From Epiperipatus broadwayi (Eukaryota > Onychophora > Udeonychophora > Euonychophora > Peripatidae), in contig JAQFVV010012441.1 in the NCBI GenBank assembly GCA_028023455.1, positions 6,514,957-6,578,956 of the forward strand: a stretch of 64,000 nt of DNA. Direction: 5' to 3'. The position numbers and the translations under genes are program-made. This document shows, piece after piece, positions 56,321 through 64,000 of the stretch. The stretch's first letter is position 1. Each line of letters begins with the position of its first letter. Under the pieces are notes generated by a model. That model had not been told where the DNA came from, made no database searches, and worked only from the letters and a program-made list of their open reading frames with translations.

Positions 56321-56764
56321 TGCTCTAATTAATGTAGAAAACGTAAATTTTTTATGCAATTGTTTTCATTTGCAAATAATTCAATTTTTAAAAAAAAATA
56401 TTCTAAATCTTTTTTGTTATATCTTAGCTATTCTAAAATAAAACAAACATATGTCAATCAAAATTTTATTATGTGTTGTAATAATTTTATTAAAATAGTC
56501 ACATTTACATGAATGACTATTTCTAATTGTTAATTTAAACCTAAATAATTCTTAAGTTTCATTAATAATGGCTTAATATATTTTTTTGTTGTTTAAATAA
56601 TAGTTCAGATAAATATTTTATTTTAAATATTGTTGGGGGAAATATTTAATTTTATTAAAAATTGTTTAATATAGGTGTGTAAATATAATTTACATTAAAT
56701 AAATTCATATATAATAGAGTTTTTTTTATTTACTATGAATATATTTCTATAAATTTGTATTGTA
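56321..56764. other. No gene seen
   Basis: AT-rich sequence up to the hammerhead array. Confidence 0.5.
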
Positions 56765-56809
56765 AAGAGCTCACACGAAGCTATTAACAAGCTTTGCCGA
56801 ATATCCTCA

Positions 56810-56850
56810 ACCCCAGACCAGTTTTTGCTACTGGCTTTGTCAGTGAGGCG
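56810..56850 (-). ncRNA. Hammerhead-like motif, family A
   Basis: Minus strand: CTGACAA at 56843-56837, GCCAGTAGC with a two-pair stem II, an A run in place of GAAA, then CTGGTC and TGGGG pairing with CCTCA upstream. Two core positions are lost. Confidence 0.45.
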
Positions 56851-57514
56851 CCAGGATATTCAAGCAGTAGATTAAAAATAATAGGACAAGCTCAGCACTT
56901 TATCTAATGGATAACTATTAAGTAGAAAATCTGAAATTTTCATACATCCATATGTTTTCCAATCCAGCTATCAAACTTAAATAGCCATGTGGGACTGAAC
57001 TAAGTTCAAATACACCATATATTAATAGCTTTAGCAATATAAAATCGCCAAAACCTTAATAGCAAAGAATAAAATTACAAATAAATCAAGTCAGATGGCA
57101 CATGACCTAATTTAAACAAGCTAGCATTACAAATGTTTTATAAAGAGCTCACAAATAAGCTTTTAACAAGCTTTGCAGAATATCTTCAACATCAGTCTGA
57201 TTTCTGCTAATGGCAGCTCTTTATAAAACATTTGTAATGCAAGCTTGTTTGAATTAGGTTATGTGACATCTGACTTGATTTTTTTGTAATTTTATTTTTT
57301 GCTATTAAGGCTTTGGCAATTTTATATTGCTAAAGCTATTATATTTGGTGTAATTGAACTTAGTTCAGTCCCATATGGCTATTTAAGTTAGACAGCTTGA
57401 TGGTAAGACATATGGATGTCTGAAAATTTTAGATTTTCTACTTAATAGTTATCCATTAGATAAAGTGCTGGGCTTGTTCTAGTATTTTTAATCTAATGTT
57501 TGAATATTCTGGTA

Positions 57515-57552
57515 CCTCACTGATGAAACCAGTAACAGAAACTGGTCTGGGA
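57515..57552 (+). ncRNA. Hammerhead ribozyme-like motif, family A, both boxes intact
   Basis: Stem I CTCA 57516-57519 with TGGG 57548-57551. CTGATGA 57520-57526 is canonical, GAAA 57538-57541 canonical, and stem III is one C-G pair plus the A-U closing pair over TG. The GTC triplet ends at 57547. Stem II is the weak point: ACCAGTAAC does not pair, whereas sister copies have GCCAGTAGC. Confidence 0.55.
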
Positions 57553-57775
57553 TTGAGGATATTCTGCAAAGCTTGTTAAGAGCTTATTTGCAAGCTCTTT
57601 ATAAAACATTTGTAATGCAAGGTTGTTTAAATTAGGTCATGTGACATCTGACTTATTTTATTTGTAATTTTATAAATTTGTAATAAATTATTTATACTGA
57701 CTGCAGATTTTTTTGTTCTTGTATAGAATAAATTTTATAAGGTGGAATTTTTAATTTAATTTTTTCTTTACATTT

Positions 57776-57779
<4 letters not shown>

Positions 57780-57820
<41 letters not shown>
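57780..57820. repeat. (TA)n microsatellite
   Basis: About 40 bp of TA. Confidence 0.95.
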
Positions 57821-57824
<4 letters not shown>

Positions 57825-57956
57825 CCCCCAATGAATATATATAATTAAATCTCTTGTTTTAATACACATTTTTTAAACATTTGACTAAAAAGATTTTACA
57901 CATGAAGAAAATATTACATTTCTACTGAGATTTAAAGTTTATATATATATATATTT

Positions 57957-58052
57957 CCATGTGTCATAGCATCATCTGGGAAGAGAACCTGATAACCCAG
58001 GACAACTGCTTGTAAGACAACTGTGTTGACCTCTCGACCACCAATACTTGAC
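57957..58052 (-). mobile_element. tRNA-derived SINE
   Basis: Minus strand: A-box-like GGTGGTCGAGAGG (58042-58030), then GTTGTCTTACAAGCAGTTG, a variable-arm-like CCTGGGTTATC, B box AGGTTCTCTTCCC (57990-57978) and AGATGATGCTATGACAC. Same family as 45476-45580 and 34885-34975. The long segment before the B box suggests a class II (Leu/Ser type) tRNA ancestor. Confidence 0.65.
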
Positions 58053-58094
58053 TTTAAAGTTTATATTTGAACTAGGAATAATATAAAAATACAA

Positions 58095-58590
58095 GTTTTT
58101 ACCTGGCCTATGGAAAAGCCATCGTTTCGGTAATAGATTTTTTTTAATGGTTGCGTTAACAAATCTTAAAAATGCAAACAACTTTTATTTATATTATATA
58201 AGTATTATCACAAAAAGTGTACCTGGCAAGAATGTACACAATCTCTGGGAAAGTCATCATTTTTGTAATATTTTTTAAATTGGTTGCCAATATACCCAAC
58301 CTATGGAAAGGCCATTGTTTTTGTAAGTTTTTTTTTAATTGGTTACTTTAACATTTTTTTTTTTTTTTGCTTTACAGAATTATTTGTTTTAAATAAAATG
58401 TTTGTGATAAAATTAAGTCTCTTGCATAAAATACTTTTTAAAAATATTGTGGTTTATTAATGGTCAAATTACTTCCCTCACATAAAATATGCTTTGTAAT
58501 AAAAATTATGGATTATTAGATATAAAGGATTGATTTACTTCCTTTGCATAAAATGCTCATAATATAAACTGTGGTTTAGGTAGGTATAGT
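58095..58590 (+). repeat. Two diverged tandem arrays
   Basis: First array: CCTATGGAAAAGCCATCGTT near 58107, TCTGGGAAAGTCATCATTTT near 58241 and CCTATGGAAAGGCCATTGTT near 58299, each followed by GTAAT/GTAAG and a T run then ATTGGTT. Second array: CATAAAAT at 58425, 58481 and 58547 with TxTGGxTTATTA following. Noncoding. Confidence 0.65.
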
Positions 58591-58805
58591 TATTTATTTA
58601 TAAATACAAATTTAAAGTTTTGCTTTTCAATTTCTTAATTGTAAATTTGTCAGCAAATATAGTAGTTTTTTTTTTAATTTGTTGTGAATTTGAAATGTGT
58701 CAGCATTATGCATAAATATACATTCACAAGGATTCTATATATAGGACTATCCTAATATCTGAATACCAGTATAATGTATTTACTAAACTATAGATGTAAT
58801 TAGAA

Positions 58806-59625
58806 GGGATTTGAATTCTGATTTTCAATCTTCAGCCATCCACTCCATATCATACAACCAATACCCCATGAACACATACATTTGAAAAAGATAAATGATC
58901 TCCAATATATTTCAGGCTAAATCTGCACTCTCAGTTGGTCTAGACCATCATCTAATCACACATTCATATAATCAGTGCTTGTATTAAATTAAGATACAAA
59001 ATCTTTAAAATGTTAATGAACAGCCTTCATATTTTTAACCTTCCAACTTTTCAGACATCCATACTATTTAAAATGTTCAAAGCCCTTGGTGATCCCAAAA
59101 TTGTTGATACCCAAGTTGACTCTGATGCCTCATATAAAGGACCTTAATATGGCCGTTTAAATACACAAAAAAGGGATGAGCAGAATTCAGGCTGAATCTG
59201 TAATATTTGAATAAAATTATGATGTATGTACTAAATTTTAGATGTAATTGGAGGGGATTTGAACACAGATTTTCAACACTGGCATCAACAAGATCTTTAA
59301 CAAGTCCTTCATCAGATTTTTAATAATATGGATGGCTGACAAGTTGGATAGAGGAAAAATATTGCACATTGTCCATTAAAGTTTGAAGATTGACTATATT
59401 TTAATATAAAGTAAAAAGAGATTATATGTATGTGTGGGTGATGATGATCTGGACCAACTGATGAGTGCTGATTCAGCAGGAAATGCACATATTGGAGATC
59501 ATTTATATTTTATTACATGTATGTGGATATGTGTATTGGATATATAAGAGTGAAGTGGATAACTGAAAGGAGCTTGTAAGTTTGTGTTCAAATCCTCTTT
59601 AATATCATAAGTAACAATTATTAAT
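58806..59625. mobile_element. Hammerhead repeat family B, inverted pair
   Basis: The minus-strand half (58806-59155) and the plus-strand half (59205-59625) mirror each other: GATGTAATTAGAAGGGATTTG and GATGTAATTGGAGGGGATTT at corresponding ends, CAGCCATCCA versus TGGATGGCTG, ATTAAGATACAAAATCTTTA versus its counterpart. The hammerhead on the plus arm is well preserved (59454-59495); that on the minus arm (58905-58945) has CTGAGAG and no stem III. Confidence 0.65.
59454..59495 (+). ncRNA. Hammerhead ribozyme, family B, canonical boxes
   Basis: Stem I CCAA 59454-59457 with TTGG 59492-59495. CTGATGA 59458-59464. Stem II TGCTG 59466-59470 with CAGCA 59474-59478 over ATT, preceded by a G/G mismatch next to the core. 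GAAA 59480-59483. Stem III ATG/CAT (59483-59485, 59488-59490) over CA, H17 A at 59491 (triplet ATA). All conserved boxes are present; the mismatch at 10.1/11.1 may reduce activity. Confidence 0.7.
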
Positions 59626-59679
59626 CTACTTATCTGAAGTGGATGTTGTCAGAACAGTGTGTTCAGTCAGCTTTCTACT

Positions 59680-59682
<3 letters not shown>

Positions 59683-59741
<59 letters not shown>
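59683..59741. repeat. (CT)n then (TA)n microsatellite
   Basis: About 12 CT units run directly into about 18 TA units. Confidence 0.95.
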
Positions 59742-59745
<4 letters not shown>

Positions 59746-59814
59746 TTCTAATATTTTTATGGATATATGGTGATTTCATATTATTATTATTTTCGGGATT
59801 TATATATATATATA

Positions 59815-60565
59815 ATGATACCTTCATTTGGATGCTTCCATGTCCATTTCCTTTTAACATTTTTGTCAAAAAAAGAATTAATAGTATATAGTCTTTTTCT
59901 GCAAACTCCCCAAGTCTATGTCCTCTTTTATTTCTATTACCATAATCAAATTTACCCACAGCACTTTCATGTTTCATTTGTTTACCAATTCTAGCATTAA
60001 AGTCCCCCATAACAATTATAAAATGTTGTTTAGTCTAATCAAAGGCTTTTTGCACATCCATATAAAAATCTTCTATTACATCATCACTATGAAAACTTGT
60101 TGGTACATAAACCTGAATTATCTGCATGTGGTATTTGCTATTAAGTTGAATAACTAATCTTGCTACTCTGCCTGTTACACCATCAATCTCCACAATGTTG
60201 TTCTTTCATTTTTTATTTATAAGGAATCCTACTCCACTTGTACTTCCAATATTTGTGCCTTTGTAGTCAAATACATGCCCACTTTTTTAAATTAATCGTT
60301 TTTCACATTTCCTTCTAACTTCACAATGTCCAATAATGCCACATTTAATAAAAAGCACCTATTCTTTCAATTCCGGCAATATCTTTTCACTTGAAAGTGA
60401 TCTGCAGTTTTGCATACATAAATAGAAAGTCATCATCAAATAGCAGCCAGTGTCCAAAATAAGGGGATGCTTAGCATCCTCTGCCTTCAGCCACTAACTT
60501 CTGTCTTGGCTGGTGTCTTTACAACTCCTGGGAATAAGGGACATGATTTATTTTTGTCTGTCATG
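59815..60565 (-). pseudogene. RTE endonuclease domain, inverted 5' part of the element
   Basis: Minus strand in order: GTNIGSTSGVGFLINKK, VARLVIQLNSKYHMQIIQVY with PTSF, then MGDFNARIGKQ from 60010 (the GDxNAxxG catalytic block of AP-type endonucleases) and VGKFDYGNRNKRGHRLGEF. After a one-base frameshift KRKWTWKHPNEG (about 59858-59825) is reached, where the similarity stops. The C-terminal endonuclease part that should follow lies in opposite orientation at 60612. Stops at several points; not functional. Confidence 0.75.
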
Positions 60566-60611
60566 ATTGTATATATCTATGAGAATTTTTTGTTCATTCA
60601 CACACACATTC

Positions 60612-61019
60612 ATTCAAATCACAATACAGCAGAATTGGATTATATTTTCATTAACAGAAAATACATATTTCAAGATTGTAATGTTCTTAATAAATTCAAC
60701 ACAGGAAGTTATCATCAATTAGTAAAATGTAAGATATGTGTTGATACAAAACTAGAGAGACAAAATAATCTTCAGAAACATTCTACTGAATTTAAATTAG
60801 AACTTGCAAATCGGTTTCAAGTATTAATCAATTTTGAATATGATTCAGATGTGAATTAAATTAGTAAGAAAATAACTGATACACTTTTAAAAACTGCAAC
60901 AAAGTAACTGGTAGAACAAAGTAGCAATTGACCAATAAAATTTCTACTGAGACTAGAGAATTAATGAAAAAAGAAGGAATGTGAAGTTATATAAAAATGA
61001 TGCAAATTGATAATGATAT
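60612..61019 (+). pseudogene. RTE endonuclease C-terminus, plus-strand continuation
   Basis: AELDYIFINRKYIFQDCNVL, NKFNTGSYHQLVKCKI and DTKLERQNNL (60629-60780) are the (N/A)EIDYI...FNTGSDHRLV block that closes the RTE endonuclease, with D changed to Y in GSDH. This starts just where the minus-strand piece at 59815 stops. It continues into the linker to the reverse transcriptase and is cut at 61019 by the insertion of a second RTE. Confidence 0.75.
61007..61019 (+). repeat. Target-site duplication, left copy
   Basis: TTGATAATGATAT, identical to 62187-62199; flanks the nested RTE. Confidence 0.85.
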
Positions 61020-62186
61020 CATCATCATCATCAACCATTATCAGTCTACTGCAGGATGAAGGTCTCTCCAACTTTAATCTATCTTCTCCAATCTTTAGTT
61101 TCTTTTCTCCACATCACCTCTGCATACTTTCTTATTTCATCCTTCCATCTTACATGTGGTCTCTTTCTGGGTCTTTTACAATCTCTTGGACTCCAGTTTA
61201 AGATTTCAATTGTCCATCTATTATCATCTCTTTTAGAAATATGTACAGCTCAACTCCACTTCAGTCTTTTAATTTTTTCAATGAGGTCAGTAACATCTGT
61301 TTTTTCTCTTATCCATATATTGCATTTTGATCTCTTCTTGTTACTCCCAACATGAATTTCTCCATACTTCTTTTAGTGGTCTAAAGTCTCTGTATTGCTC
61401 TTCTATTACGTGTCCAAGTCTCAGATCCATAAGTAAGAACTGGTAAAAAACATTTATTAAAAACCTTCCCTTTCAAAAACTTATGCATATTTTATTTTAC
61501 TATCAAGTTATTTTTACCAAAAGCACTCCAACCATGTTTAAGTCTATGATTAATTTTATTCATTCTGTTTCCATCTGTACTAATAATCTGACCAAGTTAT
61601 TTGTAACTGTTAACTTCTTCTAACTCATCATAATCAATCATTACTTTTATATTTTTTGAAAAATCCATTAAACGTTACTTTAGTCTTTTTAACATTTATC
61701 TTTAGTCCTACTTTTCTACTTTCATCTGATAACTACTGCAACATTTCCTGCAGCTCTAAAGCATTATTTGCAAAAACAACTACATCATCTGTAAAATCTA
61801 AATGATTTAAATAATCTCCATTTACTTTCACTTTTTTAGCTTTCCATTTTAATCCACAAAATACTTCTTGCAGCACTGCTGTAAAAAGTTTTGGAGATAT
61901 GGAGTCACCATGTCTTACACATTTCTCAATTTTGACTTTCCTGGTATCATTATGTAATATAATTGTTGCTATTGCATTTTTATAAACATTCTTTAAAATA
62001 TGACAATATCCTGGATCTATACCTTGATGATCCAATGCTTTAATCACTGAAGAAATGCTTATAGAATCAAATGTCTTTTCATCATCCACAAGTGCAAAGC
62101 ATAATGCCAACTCATATTCATTTGTCCTTTCTATAATTTCTTTCCTGGATATGATCTACTGCACTAAAACAACTTTTAATTCCAGC
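61020..62186 (-). pseudogene. Nested RTE LINE, 5' truncated, 1167 bp
   Basis: Minus strand: QAGIKSCFSAVDHIQ (about 62160), EYELALCFALVDDEKTFDSI (motif A region), VRHGDSISPKLFTAVLQEVF (motif B) and LDFTDDVVVFANN (motif C, FADD changed to FTDD, about 61795-61784), then LELQEMLQ and the thumb region. The element ends on the minus strand with a GATGATGATGATG tail at 61032-61020. Frameshifts and stops inactivate it. Motif identity with the plus-strand host RTE (62805-63065) is high, so both belong to one family. Confidence 0.85.
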
Positions 62187-62199
62187 TTGATAATGATAT
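62187..62199 (+). repeat. Target-site duplication, right copy
   Basis: TTGATAATGATAT; the host RTE resumes immediately after it. Confidence 0.85.
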
Positions 62200-63070
62200 A
62201 ATAAGGTATAATTGTGAAATAGCAAAGAAGCTGTAGAAGAAAATAAAAGTCTCAAGAATATAAAACAACATTTTGATATTGGTAGGTAATTTATATCTGC
62301 AATAAGAAAAAAAGATGAAACTATTACTAAAAAGAGAGATGACATCAGGAAATGGATAGAAAATGTATATCAAGAATTATATAGTAATAAAGAACAAGTA
62401 CCTCCTACATCTATTATATCTTCCGAATTGCCCAGAATTTTAAATGAAGAAGTAAAACATACAATTAAATGTATGAAGAAAGGAAAAGCTCCAGAAAATG
62501 ATGGAATTATAATCGATATATTAAAAGAAGCAGATGAAGAAATAGAATTTTTTTTTTGGCAAAGTTATATACTGAATGTCTCAATGATAAAGATGTACAA
62601 AATAATTGGAAGAATGCAGTATTAATATTAATATTTAAAAAAGAGAATGAAGAAGATATTAGATCTATCATCCTTTTATCAGTTTTATACAAAATTTTAA
62701 CCAAGATAATTACAACTCATCTACAGAGAACACTGGATATCAATTAATCAAAAGAACAAGCTGGATTTAAAAGTGGTTTTAGTACAGTAGATCATATCCA
62801 AGTATTGAGAGAAGTTATAGAAATGACCAACAAATATGAGTTGACATTATGCTTTGGATTTATAGATTATGAAAATGCATTTGATTCTATAAGCATTTCT
62901 TCAGTGATTAAAGAATTGGATCATCAAGGTATAGACCCAGGATATTATCATATTCTGAAGAATATTTATAAAAATGCAACAACAACAATTAGATTGCATA
63001 ATGATATTAGGAAGGTTAACATCGAGAAGGGTGTAAAACAGGGTAACTACATATCTCCAAAACATTTTAA
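62200..63070 (+). pseudogene. RTE reverse transcriptase, N-terminal half, of the host element
   Basis: Plus strand: KEAVEENKSLKNIKQ (about 62223), WIENVYQELYS, LPRILNEEVKHTIKCMKKGK, APENDGIIIDILKEA (62428-62540), then after a frameshift a middle part, EQAGFKSGFSTVDHIQ (about 62757) and YENAFDSISIS (motif A), RKVNIEKGVKQGNYISPK (motif B start, about 63010-63066). The similarity ends at about 63070, before motif C, so the 3' half is missing: unusual for a LINE and probably a later deletion. Confidence 0.8.
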
Positions 63071-64000
63071 AGCATTAATTAAAACATTAATTAATTTATT
63101 TTTAAAAAAAAGGAATGTCAGTTTCATATTGAGAATGCCAGCAGAGTATTCAATTTACATACATAAAAATGCTTACAATAATTTTCAAACCATCAAATAT
63201 TTGTAAGCCTACAAAAGTTAAAATGAGGTACAGCGACCTCTAGGAGTTAAGAATACAGAAAAAAATTACTGAATATTGGTAGTTTGATGTTATCACATTT
63301 TATTGGAATTTTTTTTTTATTAATTTCGAATTTGTTTCAATTTTAGTTAGGTAAATTTTATAATTCTGAATTAAATTTAAAACATTTTTCATACCATAAA
63401 TATTAAATAATTATTTTTTTAATCTGAGTAAAGAAACTTAGCTACTTACAAGAGGACAACATTCATGATGGAGTTAAATTTATTTTAAAAACAGACGTAT
63501 TTTTGATTTTAAATATTTGGGTGTAATATAAAAACAAAGATTGAGTTGGAAACATGTAGTGCGCCTCAGTTAAATAATTATATTAAATCTGGAATAAAAA
63601 ATAATGTAAGTTTAACATTTAAGTAGGTAAAGTAATCAAAATTTTATTGGCAATTTTTATCACATCAAAAAAACTGATTTTTAATAACAAAAAATACAAA
63701 AAGTGAATTCTAGTAATTTAATTATTAATAATAAATAAAAACTTTTTATAAAACCATTATTATTACAAAATTTAATCAAATAAAAATTCTTTTTTAAAAA
63801 AAAATGTATTTAAAGAAAAATAATTGTAAAATGACTGCTGCAATTTTATCAAAAAAAGTATTTATTAAAATTCTAATATTAATATTAGAGCATCTAGATA
63901 CAACTCATTGTTTCAAAATATGGCACTGGGGTCTCTAGCATACATTTATTAAACCTAACAAGATGGGTGAGAAAGGTAATGTGGTATGCAAAAGATTTGG
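63071..64000. other. No gene seen
   Basis: AT-rich sequence with homopolymer runs to the window end. The last 60 codons of the frame running to 63206 no longer resemble RTE. Confidence 0.55.

Larger units (their letters stand above)
56765..57665. mobile_element. Hammerhead repeat family A, tandem units facing tandem units
   Basis: AGAGCTCACA starts minus-strand units at 56766 and 57144 (378 bp apart). AGCTCTTTATAAAAC starts plus-strand units at 57215 and 57593 (also 378 bp). The centre of symmetry is near 57205. So one full and one partial monomer on the minus strand face one full and one partial monomer on the plus strand, the same minus-minus/plus-plus layout as family B at 14960-16690. 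The monomer body (GACATATGGATGTCTG, CTTAATAGTTATCCATTAGA, AGTATTTTTAATCTAATGTT) matches the 412 bp monomers at 42200-43000. Confidence 0.75.

Overview
The window reads as repeat-rich, strongly AT-biased DNA from an animal, most likely an invertebrate; I cannot place the phylum from this sequence alone. The reasons are: Penelope-like elements (PLEs) with GIY-YIG endonuclease domains, RTE-type and L1/Tx1-like LINE fragments, tRNA-derived SINE copies, many (TA)n, (GATA)n and (ATT)n microsatellites, and no bacterial gene organisation at all. I find no intact host protein-coding gene that I can name. Almost every open frame that can be supported is a decayed transposable-element frame.

Layout. 0-4.3 kb: an interspersed repeat present twice, a hammerhead-ribozyme repeat (family A) and the 3' end of a LINE. 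4.7-6.3 kb: a decayed PLE with inverted ends. 6.3-9.1 kb: small inverted-repeat DNA elements. 10.2-11.6 kb: the 3' part of an L1/Tx1-like LINE. 12.8-14.8 kb: a PLE palindrome carrying two GIY-YIG frames, plus related terminal repeats. 15.0-16.7 kb: a four-monomer array of a second hammerhead family (B). 17.7-20.1 kb: the 5' half of a LINE (CCHC ORF1, start of the endonuclease). 20.6-21.6 kb: a 5'-truncated RTE. 25-26.8 kb: a family A monomer and a PLE fragment. 27.5-29.1 and 31.1-32.4 kb: two diverged copies of one segment, the first with an extra insertion. 33.7-34.4 kb: hairpin repeats. 36.3-38.5 kb: the most complete PLE, with two visible lesions. 38.8-41.6 kb: repeats. 41.7-43.1 kb: a family A array. 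43.7-45.3 kb: an old RTE copy that received a tiny hammerhead-bearing insert. 46.2-46.6 kb: a (GATA)n tract. 46.8-51 kb: a long strand-asymmetric stretch with a possible promoter. 52.6-53.8 kb: satellite-like tandem repeats. 56.8-57.7 kb: a family A array. 58.8-59.6 kb: a family B inverted pair. 59.8-63.1 kb: an RTE copy with an inverted 5' part, split by a second RTE of opposite orientation.

How the parts relate. The most interesting system is the pair of short (about 380-490 bp) repeat families whose conserved core can be drawn as a type I hammerhead ribozyme (CTGATGA, stem II, GAAA, short stem III, NUH cleavage triplet, stem I). They occur as direct tandem monomers, as head-to-head pairs, and in two loci as tandem dimers facing tandem dimers. 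That is what is expected of retrozyme-like or PLE-derived elements moved by the reverse transcriptase of PLEs or LINEs, and several PLEs lie in the same window. Activity, circular RNA and mobility are inference; the core sequences, pairings and arrangement are read directly.

Limits. All identifications come from reading motifs by eye. Boundaries of old repeats are approximate unless a target-site duplication or repeat end is quoted.
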